A DNA stretch of 31,559 bases from positions 1 through 31,559 of the IMG/VR virus record IMGVR_UViG_3300021963_000441. One strand, given 5' to 3'. A program made the translations under genes and the position numbers. Below the pieces are notes generated by a model that was not told the DNA's origin, searched no databases, and saw only the letters and a program-made list of their open reading frames with translations. Position 1 is the stretch's first letter; each line of letters begins with the position of its first letter. The DNA comes from a virus. Positions 13,659 through 23,100 of this stretch are shown in pieces.

Positions 13659-14264
13659 TTATCTAAGATTCGATTTAATTTGTTTGAATCTTTCAATAAT
13701 ATCTGTTGGCTCCGCTTTTTCGGCTTGAGTGTTCAATGTGGAAATTTTACCAGTAGCAGGTGCTTTCGCAAACTTGCTGTATTGCTCTTCCATTTTAGCA
13801 ATTTTAGATTTCATATCTGCCATTTCTTGTAGCATTGGCTCCATTGCAGCCATTACTTTTTTCATGACTTCAGCGATTTTTTCTTCTACTGCGTCTTCTT
13901 TCTTTGGAGCTTCTGGTTCGGAACCATCAATTGGTCCTTTGTCTTCTTCTGCCATTTTAACTGGTTCAGCAGCTTTTTCCACTTCGATCTCAATCTTTTT
14001 TTCTTCAGATTCAGGTTCAGCTTTATCTACAGAAACGATTTTACCAGCGTCGTCAACTTTAACTTTAAGTCCAGACTCTGTAACGTGCTCACCTGCTGGA
14101 GCTGGAGATTTTTCACCTGATTCGGCTACAACCATAAGGTCCATGCCTGGTGCAAATTCTTCTGCTTCTACAACAGTTTTGCCGTCAACCAATTTCTCAG
14201 AAGCAAGCTTAATCTGTAATCCTAGAACTACGCGGATCTGATTAAGTTTGTTTTTGTAATTCAT
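13659..14264 (-). CDS. Capsid scaffolding-like protein
   Basis: This 201-residue protein is very acidic in the middle (EPESEEKKIEIEVEKAAEPV), with a Met/Lys/Glu-rich coiled coil (VMKKVMAAMEPMLQEMADMK) and a basic C-terminus (IIERFKQIKSNLR). That organisation, and its place between protease and major capsid genes, fit a scaffolding protein that guides procapsid assembly and is removed by proteolysis. The N-terminal 90 residues (for example ESGLKVKVDDAGKIVSVDKA) look like a small beta domain of the type seen in similar phage proteins. A long opposite-strand frame here is a by-product of the Glu/Lys-rich coding. Confidence 0.65.
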   Translation of the reverse strand: MNYKNKLNQIRVVLGLQIKLASEKLVDGKTVVEAEEFAPGMDLMVVAESGEKSPAPAGEHVTESGLKVKVDDAGKIVSVDKAEPESEEKKIEIEVEKAAEPVKMAEEDKGPIDGSEPEAPKKEDAVEEKIAEVMKKVMAAMEPMLQEMADMKSKIAKMEEQYSKFAKAPATGKISTLNTQAEKAEPTDIIERFKQIKSNLR

Positions 14265-14339
14265 TTTACTTTTTTATTTTATTGATTGAATTATGTGGTT
14301 GTATATGACAATAAAACAAATTGACATTTCCCAACCCCA

Positions 14340-16442
14340 TTAATTTTCTAATATTTTCATGACTTGCTCAATCATGGTTTTGTCTTTTTGGAGGTCTTCG
14401 TAGTCTTCTTTGTCGATGAAGTTGCCTTCAAGACTGAATCCTTTGAACTTTCCTTCTTTAACTCCTTGCCAGATTTCTGGATCTTGGACTCGCATTTTAA
14501 CGGCCCAGCTTCCTTTTGGAAGAGCGAGATTATAAACTGTATTGGCTTTATCAGTTTTAGGATCTTCGACAATCCAACTTTCAAATACGTAAGAATTTGC
14601 ATTTTGTTTTTCATTATGTTCAATGTTTGTGTCCCCAATTCTTAATTCCTTCATGAATTTTTCTTGCATTCTTTGGATGGTTGCTTCAGAAAACTTCACA
14701 TAATAAACTTCACCAGTTTCTTCGTCTCTTCTGATGATTTCTATATCAGGAATAGCTACCGGTCCTACTACAATTTGCTGGTCTTTTTCCAGAGCAAAAG
14801 AGAATTTGCTCATAGACTCAGAATGTTTAGGGTGTGATTTAGGTAACAAATCATTGTCTTGTGTGTAGTCTTTATCAGATGGTGCAGATCCAGATAAGAT
14901 CTTTAGAAAAGCATTTACTCTGCCCATTGCCCATTGACTACGGGTCATGCCTTTTCTGCCTGGTGTACCAACAGAATAAGCACCCGCTCCTCTACGCCAT
15001 ACTGCTTTTAACATTCCAAGATCAGCTTTTTGGCTATCTTGTGGATTCTTTTCGTTGTGTTCTTTGATCTTATCTTTTAGTGAAGATTCTACTTCTTGAG
15101 ATACTTCGATACCACCTCTGCTTGTTTTGGTATCTCCTGGTTCATTTTTTTCAGATCCAGTTTTACCTCTTTCTTCTTCAGGTATTCTTGCTATAGGTCT
15201 TTCAGCAAATGCCTCTGCCTTAATCGGTACACAGTTTGGTGTTCCGTCTTCTTTTAAACCATAAGCTTCATATCCTTCCCAGCATGGATTTTTTTCTAAA
15301 AATTCTTCTTCTAGTATAGGTCCGCCAGCTATCCAAGCGTCACAAGTTCTAGCAGCTGCACATTTAAAATCAAATGCTTCGCAATAACCTAACTCTCCGG
15401 CTTGGATTGCATCGTAAGGATCTGCGAGGGCTTCCTCACCAATTCCAGCTGCAATACATGCTAACATAGATTTAGTACGCACAAAGAAACCGCAATTTCC
15501 GCAAGTTGCTGATTTAGCATCCTTAACAGTGGTATTAAACTTATCTGCTTTTGCTTGCCAATATTCTTCATTAGGTTCACTAGGATTAAGCGGTCCGTAA
15601 TTTGCTTGTTCTATTGCTTCTTGGCGGTTAGCCAGATTAAGTTCTATATCTACTGTTGCTTCTGGACAACCGTATTCATTAAACTTACGTTTCTTTTTTT
15701 GGGTTTGGTCAACATAAGGAGGTAAACTAGATGTGTCATAACTCATTTTTTCGCGAATGCTTTCTAGTTTGTTTTGTGCCCATTCGATTCCTGCTTGTCC
15801 TCCCCAGGCATCTACCATTAAACCCCCACATCCTTCAGAATATGGTACGTCTTTATTCTGTAAATGTCTAGCAAAACTTGCCATACGGGCAATTGTTTCT
15901 TCTGAAATAGCTTCTCCATTTGCTAATTGGTTAGCTCTTGCTTTTCCAACTGGTGTACCGCAATCACCCCAACCATTTTTTTCAGCCCAAGCTAAAGCTC
16001 GCTTAGCAGCATTTTTAGCACTTTCTGGGTAGTCAGTATAAGATTCGAATTCCATTGTTTTCATATTAGCACGAATCCATCCGCAAAGTTTATCTGCAGA
16101 TTCTTGATCTAGTCCTCTTGCAAGTTGATCGTCTATGCACTCGTCCCAAGGATATTCTGCTAATTTTACAGACTTATGTTCCTCTCTCCAAGTAGAATAA
16201 CAAATAGCAGCAGCTTGATCTTGATCGTAACCTTCGTCACCTACCAATACACCTATACAACGAGGAATGTAATCGTCTTCACGTTCTCCGGATTGTGGCT
16301 TAACAAAAGCGTGTTTCTTCATGTAAACCCAGAATTTTTCAATAGCTGGATCTTGCACTAATGCTACTGCAGATACACCACTGTCTTCCACATCATCTAT
16401 TAACTCCAGTTCAATTACTCTCTTTTCCTTGTTTTTCTCCAT
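14340..16442 (-). CDS. Mosaic prohead protease (XkdF-type C-terminal domain)
   Basis: This 700-residue protein is a string of small domains. The N-terminus (VSAVALVQDPAIEKF) is the usual start of XkdF-like proteins. Two Cys-containing segments follow (PRCIGVLVGDEGYDQDQAAA and YPWDECIDDQLARGLDQESA). Residues 137-232 (ESAKNAAKRALAWAEKNGWG to AGIEWAQNKLES) and 310-370 (CGNCGFF to RTCDAWIAGGP, Cys-rich) are modules I recognise from Bacteroidota phage head genes. Residues 475-540 (MLKAVWRRGAGAYSVG) resemble DUF5824. Residues 545-690 are the XkdF-type serine protease, with His609 in IEHNE and Ser670 in GFSLEG as likely catalytic residues. It would process scaffold and capsid in the procapsid; the extra modules' roles are unknown. 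Confidence 0.78.
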   Translation of the reverse strand: MEKNKEKRVIELELIDDVEDSGVSAVALVQDPAIEKFWVYMKKHAFVKPQSGEREDDYIPRCIGVLVGDEGYDQDQAAAICYSTWREEHKSVKLAEYPWDECIDDQLARGLDQESADKLCGWIRANMKTMEFESYTDYPESAKNAAKRALAWAEKNGWGDCGTPVGKARANQLANGEAISEETIARMASFARHLQNKDVPYSEGCGGLMVDAWGGQAGIEWAQNKLESIREKMSYDTSSLPPYVDQTQKKKRKFNEYGCPEATVDIELNLANRQEAIEQANYGPLNPSEPNEEYWQAKADKFNTTVKDAKSATCGNCGFFVRTKSMLACIAAGIGEEALADPYDAIQAGELGYCEAFDFKCAAARTCDAWIAGGPILEEEFLEKNPCWEGYEAYGLKEDGTPNCVPIKAEAFAERPIARIPEEERGKTGSEKNEPGDTKTSRGGIEVSQEVESSLKDKIKEHNEKNPQDSQKADLGMLKAVWRRGAGAYSVGTPGRKGMTRSQWAMGRVNAFLKILSGSAPSDKDYTQDNDLLPKSHPKHSESMSKFSFALEKDQQIVVGPVAIPDIEIIRRDEETGEVYYVKFSEATIQRMQEKFMKELRIGDTNIEHNEKQNANSYVFESWIVEDPKTDKANTVYNLALPKGSWAVKMRVQDPEIWQGVKEGKFKGFSLEGNFIDKEDYEDLQKDKTMIEQVMKILEN

Positions 16443-16457
16443 GATTTATTTAATATA

Positions 16458-16471
16458 TTATGAGTATGGAT
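16458..16471 (-). promoter_or_regulatory. Phage-type promoter box of the head unit
   Basis: The minus strand reads ATCCATACTCATAA, sharing ATACTCAT exactly with the boxes at 11941 and 27793, and ATAC ends 22 nt before the ATG at 16442. It lies partly within the 32-bp gap after the tape measure gene, so it would add head-gene transcription within the late operon. Confidence 0.55.
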
Positions 16472-16473
16472 TT

Positions 16474-19173
16474 TTAGATTTTTGCCAAATCCTGAAGCTT
16501 TTTATTGGCTTCTTGCTGACTAGTCATTTCAGATGCTACCACATAAGTTTTAACAATAGGCATTTGCTGTGCTGCCATTAATTCCTTAATAGAATCCATT
16601 GTAGGCATCATACCACCATTAGCATACTTTCTATTACCAACTGAATTTATCGCGCTTAAAAGCGGCATAAATGATTGAGTAGAACGTTTATTTACTACGT
16701 ATTCGCCACCTTCTAATTCGCCGAATCTAGTCTTTATGCCCCCTTGTGCATGGGAAGGACCAGACAATACTCCACCTTTTGCAAATTTAGTACCTACTCC
16801 AGCATTTGCATTGCTAGATCCAGTGTCTGAAATTGTACTAGTGTAAGTAGTTGCATCAATTTTTTTCACGTTTGCTAAACCAGCAACAATTGCTGCCGCT
16901 GCTGCAATAGCACCAAGAACAGGACCAACAACTGGAATAGCAGCCATAGCAGCATAAGCTGAAACTGCTGCTTGGAATGTGGAAATATAGGCTTGTGCTT
17001 TTTGTGCACCCTTTTGTTTATAGAAATACTTTTCATTTATTTTATCTTGCTCAATAGCAAGTTTTTCTTTATCTTTAATAGTTGCTTTAGCATTTTCTAA
17101 TTCTACAGTTTTGTTGGCATCTTGAACTGCTAGTTGTGCATCTGCGACAGATTTAAATGCATCAAATCCTTTAACAATAAAACCTAAAACTTCATTAAAT
17201 TCTTCTTGTCTTAATTGTTTATTTAGGGCTGCATACTTTTTACGGATAGCTTCCTTCCTTTTTTCAAGATCTTCTGTGACTTGAATTTCTTTTTCAGCAT
17301 TTAAAAGTTCTTGATTTAGTGAAGCATCTAAAATTGCTTTACGGTTTTCATAATAAGCTTTTGTACCTTGTACTAGACCTTCTGCTTGAACTTGTAAAAG
17401 TTTAAGAGTCTGATCTAATTTTTTAGCAGCACTATCATCTGCAATTTGTTCTTTTACTACCTCTAATGCTTTTTGATTTGTCTCTCTAAATTCTGCTAAC
17501 TTTCGATTAATTTCTTCTTGGGTATAACCTAAAAGTTCTTTAGCTTTATTTAATTCTTCTTCGTATTTAGTTAAACGATCTGCAGCTTGTTTTTCTGCTT
17601 GTTGTGTTCTTTTGTCAAATTCATTTTTTACTGTTTCTAAAAGTTCAGAAGATTCTTTTTCTTGTAAAGATTTTTTAAGATCTGTTTGTTGTTTTATTTT
17701 ATCTGCTGCTTTTTTATCAGCTTCTTCTTTATCTCTTACTTCTTGTTCTGAATATTTTTTTCTAATTTTTCCAAGTTCAATTTCTTCAGACTCTTTTAAC
17801 TGTTTAGTGTCTTCTCCAAATTTAACTGCAAGTACATATAATTTAGCGTATTTTTCGCTTACTGCATATTCTTCTTTTTCTTGATCTGATAAAGTAGCTA
17901 AAAAAGCATCCTTTTCTCCTTTTTGTAATTCTTCTAAATCTTTTAATCTATCTGCATTTGCTTTTCTTGTTTTTTCTCTACTTTTTTGATTTTGTTCTTC
18001 TTGTTTTTCTAATTGTTTGTTAAAGTAGTCAGCTCTTAATTCTCTTAATGCTATTAGTGCATCTGCATCTGCAGTTTTAGCATCTTGAAGTGCTTTTTCT
18101 GTTTCATTTTTTAATTCTCTTGCTGCTTTAATGTCTTCTTCTTTTGATTTTGTATTTGATAAAACTTGATAATTTAATTTTGCTTTATCAAATTCTTGTT
18201 GTCTTTTTAAAATATCTTGTTCTGTTCTTTTTCTTGCAATAAAAGCATCACTTTCTAGTTGTTTAAAAATCTCTTCTTCGGATGCTCCTCGCTTTTTTAA
18301 TTCGGAAATTCTTAACTTGTTTTTTCTTTCTCTTTCCTGAGCAGCAAGATCTTCTTTTCTTTTGGTTTCTGAAATAGCTGCATTTAACTTATCAGTTTCT
18401 GTAGTGGCTTCTTCTGTCTTTGAAATATAATCGGTAATGTATCCAACTACTGCGCTGATAGCAATTGCAAGACCAACAAAAGGAAGAGCTGCTAAAGCAG
18501 CTGCAAATATTCTTGTAGCTATTGTTGCTCCGGTAGTAACAACAGTTTGTGTTGTAATTGCTCCTGTAGTAGTTTTAGATGCTGTTCCTTGTGCATTAGT
18601 TGCAACAGCAGCATTAGCAGTTGAAGTAGCTAATGCTTTATTACTAGCATCTGCAGCTTTAGTAGTTTTAGTTACACCTTCTTGTGCAGCTTCTGCAGCT
18701 TTTTGGGCTGCAACTTTTACTCTTTCTGCTTGAGAAATACTTAATAAAACTTTTTCGTATACTTTATTATAACCAATAAAGTTTAAAAATCCTGAACCTG
18801 CTTCTTTTACATCTTTTAATAACCCAGTAAACTGTGCACGTAATTCAGTAGTTTTTAACGATCCAAGTAATTTAAAAGAATCAATAGTGGTGTTTAGTTT
18901 ACTACTAATTTCTCCAATAGGTCCTGGAATAGCAGATAAAGTACCATAAATTTCTCCCGCAGCCAATTTGGTACGATCCATTGCATCTTTAGTATCATTT
19001 AATTTTTCAACTAAAATTTGATACTTTTCAGAACCAACCTGACCAGCTGCTTGCATTCTATTTAACTCTTCAGTTAAAACTCTTACCTGTTGTGCAAGTC
19101 TCGTAACCTCACCACCAGCAAATTTTACTTCTTTGGTGTTAACGTCTACTTCTACTGAAATTTTTTGTGCCAT
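16474..19173 (-). CDS. Tail tape measure protein
   Basis: This 899-residue protein has long charged coiled coils over about residues 250-690, two hydrophobic segments (about 221-248, FAAALAALPFVGLAIAISAV; about 735-770, AAIPVVGPVLGAIAAAAAIV) and the C-terminal motif common in such proteins (FAKGGVLSGPSHAQGGIKTR and LEGGEYVVNKRSTQSF). A tape measure sets tail length, fills the tube and is released into the cell during DNA entry, the hydrophobic segments probably inserting into the membrane. At roughly 1.5 angstrom per residue, 899 residues imply a tail of about 130-140 nm. Tail-tip genes lie upstream and head genes downstream. Confidence 0.9.
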   Translation of the reverse strand: MAQKISVEVDVNTKEVKFAGGEVTRLAQQVRVLTEELNRMQAAGQVGSEKYQILVEKLNDTKDAMDRTKLAAGEIYGTLSAIPGPIGEISSKLNTTIDSFKLLGSLKTTELRAQFTGLLKDVKEAGSGFLNFIGYNKVYEKVLLSISQAERVKVAAQKAAEAAQEGVTKTTKAADASNKALATSTANAAVATNAQGTASKTTTGAITTQTVVTTGATIATRIFAAALAALPFVGLAIAISAVVGYITDYISKTEEATTETDKLNAAISETKRKEDLAAQERERKNKLRISELKKRGASEEEIFKQLESDAFIARKRTEQDILKRQQEFDKAKLNYQVLSNTKSKEEDIKAARELKNETEKALQDAKTADADALIALRELRADYFNKQLEKQEEQNQKSREKTRKANADRLKDLEELQKGEKDAFLATLSDQEKEEYAVSEKYAKLYVLAVKFGEDTKQLKESEEIELGKIRKKYSEQEVRDKEEADKKAADKIKQQTDLKKSLQEKESSELLETVKNEFDKRTQQAEKQAADRLTKYEEELNKAKELLGYTQEEINRKLAEFRETNQKALEVVKEQIADDSAAKKLDQTLKLLQVQAEGLVQGTKAYYENRKAILDASLNQELLNAEKEIQVTEDLEKRKEAIRKKYAALNKQLRQEEFNEVLGFIVKGFDAFKSVADAQLAVQDANKTVELENAKATIKDKEKLAIEQDKINEKYFYKQKGAQKAQAYISTFQAAVSAYAAMAAIPVVGPVLGAIAAAAAIVAGLANVKKIDATTYTSTISDTGSSNANAGVGTKFAKGGVLSGPSHAQGGIKTRFGELEGGEYVVNKRSTQSFMPLLSAINSVGNRKYANGGMMPTMDSIKELMAAQQMPIVKTYVVASEMTSQQEANKKLQDLAKI

Positions 19174-19187
19174 TTTTTAAAATTATT

Positions 19188-20114
19188 TTATAAACATCCA
19201 CCATCTAATGTGCCGTTAAAACTTATGTAAATTTTAGATTGGTAAGGATCAGGTAACTGAAACGACGGGAATGTCACTGTATTACTTCCGCAATATACTC
19301 CTTCGATTGGTCCTGGACTAAAGTCACTAGCTAAAACCGTATTATAAGCATTAGCGAAAGCAGATCCGCCTAATGTTTTTGCCACATCATAATAGTAATA
19401 ATAACCCGGTGTTGCATTAAATGATTGTATTGCTACTTCATTACCGATTGTTGTTAATTCTACAACTTGTGTCCAGGTACTATTATCTGGTGATTGGTAT
19501 AGGATAAACGAACCATTTCTATCTACCATGCCATTCATTCTTAATTCTATTGTATAGAAACTTGGCGGTGGAGTAGGTGGAGGCGGCGTTGGAGGCGTTG
19601 GTGGTGGTGTACCACAAGCAACTCCAGTACTAACAACTGTAAAACTTGCAATATCTGCCAAAGGAAATCCAGGTAATAATGTAGTGGTATTTAAGCAATT
19701 AGTTAAAGTCGCATTACCTGTACTTGAAATAAATTGATATTCTGTAGTTTCAGTATCACAATTATAGTACTTTATGTAACCTGTATCAGTCACATTAATT
19801 ACCACGTCCTCTTTACAATCCTCAGGTGGAGGTGGAGGTGGTGGCGGTGGTGGAGTAGGCGGAGTAGGCGGCGGTGGAGGTGCCTCCCCACATGGATGAA
19901 AATCGATAGGAATAGTAATTGTACTTGTACACACACCAGTAGAAGTTACCGTGATTTGTGTAGCAGTAGTATCAGCATTCACTACGTAATTTGCCAATAA
20001 AGAAGTACGCGGAATACCACTTGCTAATACACCCAATACGTTATCTGAAATTGTAAAAGGTCCAGCATCTGTTCCAATCGAACTTAAATTTATGTTAACT
20101 GCTATCGTAGGCAT
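19188..20114 (-). CDS. Tail-tip protein with polyproline linkers
   Basis: This 308-residue protein consists of three beta-rich modules separated by polyproline linkers (about residues 77-97 and 169-185). Module 1 (MPTIAVNINLSSIGTDAGPF to DFHPCG) and module 2 (KEDVVINVTDTGYIKYYNCD to TGVACG) each end in a Cys. Module 3 (NGSFILYQSPDNSTWTQVVE to ISFNGTLDGGCL) resembles a segment in the neighbouring 1439-residue protein (GSFVIQRSFNGVSFMPEST to VNLTGTIYDCGL). It lies between the tail hub gene and tape measure. It is probably displayed at the tail tip; ligand unknown. Confidence 0.7.
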   Translation of the reverse strand: MPTIAVNINLSSIGTDAGPFTISDNVLGVLASGIPRTSLLANYVVNADTTATQITVTSTGVCTSTITIPIDFHPCGEAPPPPPTPPTPPPPPPPPPPEDCKEDVVINVTDTGYIKYYNCDTETTEYQFISSTGNATLTNCLNTTTLLPGFPLADIASFTVVSTGVACGTPPPTPPTPPPPTPPPSFYTIELRMNGMVDRNGSFILYQSPDNSTWTQVVELTTIGNEVAIQSFNATPGYYYYYDVAKTLGGSAFANAYNTVLASDFSPGPIEGVYCGSNTVTFPSFQLPDPYQSKIYISFNGTLDGGCL

Positions 20115-20124
20115 ATTTTATTTT

Positions 20125-23100
20125 TTATGAAATACATGAGAATGATTGTACTAAATTTACTCCTGATATTGTAAATGGTGTACCGAATCTTGCGCAAACC
20201 GAACCATAAGGTTCTATTGTTTCTGCGTAATGCCAATCACCGTTACAATCTTGCCAATCTCCTGTCCAACTAAAAGATTGTTCGTTAAAATATTGGAAAC
20301 AAGAAGTAGAACAAAGGAATGTACCTTGCCATGCATCTGAAATAGGTGAGGTTGGACTTGCAGGTCCTGCTTCTACTTCTAAGTACATATTATTAACATA
20401 AGGAACTCCTATTGTACCGCTACTAGCAGTACTTAGTGAGGCACCCCAAGGACCTGGATAAGCTGCAGTACCAACCCAACCTGATGTTGCAAGCAAACCT
20501 GAAGAATCGTATAAATTAAATCTATTTGGTCTATCTAAAGCAAACCAATTAAATTGAATCGTTCCAGCATCTAAATCGTTACAAATAAAATAATTTTCAT
20601 AAATGTGATAAGCGTTACCATCGTAAGATCCAGAAACAAAATCGCTACATTCATAACAAACGCCCGTTGCGCCAGTGCAATTACCGTTTATAAATACTTC
20701 AGTGTCATCTTCAATTCTTGCAACACCTTGATCGTAAATATAAAGTGGATCGCAACAAACTTCTATATTGTTATCATAAACGTAAACTGAATTACCACCT
20801 GTGCCTCCTGTAATATTACAAGATGGTGGAGTACATTTCCAAGCAGTACCACCAGTTAATCCACAGTCGTAAATAGTACCTGTTAAGTTAACAGAGAATC
20901 TATATTCATTACCTCCAGTAGTTGGACTACCAGGTGTGTAACTGTAAGTGCTAAATCTAACTGTGTTTTGGGAATTTAATGTAGCACCACCTTCTATTTT
21001 AGTTGAGAAATTTCCAGTGTCATGAGCTGATCCATAAACAAGTGTACCTCTAACAAAAGTTCCTGTTGCCACTGCACCTGTGTAACTAAATGTTGTACCA
21101 GCAGGAATAGTAGAAAGATCTTTTGTGCTTTCAGGCATAAAGCTTACACCATTGAAAGAACGCTGTATAACAAAAGAACCTGTACCATTTACGTTAGACA
21201 CAAAATCAAAATAAACATCTAATGTCTCATTAGCACAAGGTTCGCAAGATGCTGGACTACCAGTTGCTGCTACTGCTCCTGTTCCGCCAGAAACTTGCAC
21301 TGCTGCTAAGCCATTATAATACCAACCATTTGGAACTGGTGTTCCAGATTGATCAGAAAATAAGAAAGTTGCAGTGTTTAGATCATCTGAATTTGCAAAG
21401 AAATTATAGTTAAGAGAATTAACACAACATGCTGCATCGCAAAGAGTAGATCCTGTACAACCAGTAAATTGAGTTAGATCATAAATTAAACAGTTACAAG
21501 AACTACAAGATCCTGATTGTGTTCTAATTCCATTGTTAAGATAAACGTAATCTGAATTGTCATAAGCATACCAACCATTTGGTGGATAAGCAGAACCAGT
21601 AGAATTAGCGTAAATAACATTGTTGTTAAACCAAGTTGCAGGATCATTATCTTCCATCCAAAATTCTCCTGTGGTTCCTTGGCAACAACAAGCTAAACAT
21701 GCATCTCCAGTTGCTCCGTAGTAACAAAGTTCTAAAGGATCTAAATCAGGAATACAACTACACAATGCAGGAGAAACCCCTATAGTGTCAATATCAGTTA
21801 CTTGGGCATTTACATCTACTGTGTAAACATAAGTGCCATCTGAATAAAATCCTGCTGGTGCATAAATAGATCCAGCAGCGTTTAGAAAAAATCTAGTTCC
21901 TACTACAATGTCTAGAGGATCCGGAACAAATATTACACTAATTGGACTAATTAGTTGACAGCAAACTGCATCGCAAAGTGTTTCTGCAGAATAACAAATA
22001 TTATCGACTGGTAAATTTGGAGATGGAATATTAAATCCAATATTGTTAATTTTAAAAAGAACAACTTTACATGGAGATTTTTGTCCAACTACATAATCAT
22101 CTATTGAATTAATTATGTAATAAGAATCTTTAATCCAAATTAAATCATTAAATCTTAAGTCAATAATGTCTTTATAATCAAGTATAAATTCACCTTCAAA
22201 AATGTAAGCGTAATCTCTTGCTTGAATTCTTTGACCATTAGGTAAAGTTACATCAGTAATTTGACCATAAGTTGAATTATACCAATCGCTCCAAAATCTT
22301 TGGAAGTTAGTTAAATTAGTTACTCCAGAAGGATTGCCAGTAAGTCCCGGATTCCAACTAGGTGTAGAAATACCCCAATCTAATAAATAGTTAGAAGAAC
22401 TCCAAGGGTGTGGATAATAACCACTCATTAATGGAACTTGATACTGTATTTGTGCAGTTCCAGTATCATCTTTTAAATACCAAGGTTTTGAAACTGTTGC
22501 CCCCGGTCCAGGTCCTGTTTGACCACATAATTTATTATACCAAGCAAGTCTTAATTTAGGTTGGATAGGTTCACGCTTTCCTGGTCCTTCGTTACTAGGA
22601 ACGTCTTTTGCAATATGAGGAACTAAAAATGTTTCTGCTGCAAGAACATCACCAGTGGCAGCACCAGCACCATAACCAATCGGTGCAATTTGTAAAGGAG
22701 CAAAAATTCCCTGTACGTCTTTACTACCTTTGATAATCTCTATTTGAGAATCTTGATTTAACTGACCATAAACTTGCTTACGCGCTTGTTGATAGTTATA
22801 GTTAATATAATCTGAATCCTCCTGATCTTTAAAGGTCATGAAACGAGGTTGTGATTGAAATAAAGGGGTTAACTTGTAAGAATTTTTATCATTCAGTTTG
22901 TTAGTCCAATCTTTAACTGTCCCTTGTTTTATCCAATCTTTCCAAGGAGTAATTATAAAATGTTTTGGTTTAGTTTTACTTGGTTCAAATACTAACTTAA
23001 ATTTTTCTGTAATAGATTTAATAAAATCTATTTGTTTTATATTATCTGGTAAAATTGCTTTTACATCGAAAGTGTCTCCGGGGGGTATAGCTGTTGTGGT

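Noticed and set aside
13729-14241. 170-residue + strand open frame opposite the scaffold gene
   Set aside because: It is the complement of a Glu/Lys/Ala-rich coding region, giving a Ser/Phe/Ile-rich product without a leader or operon partner.
14285-14320. Possible promoter before the scaffold gene (minus strand TGTCATATAC)
   Set aside because: It has only part of the phage-type box, lacks CTCAT and lies 37 nt from the start instead of 22-24, so it was not listed.
18437-18733. 98-residue + strand open frame opposite the tape measure gene
   Set aside because: It is an Ala/Val-rich mirror of the Ala/Thr-rich coding of the tape measure; no start context or neighbouring + strand genes.
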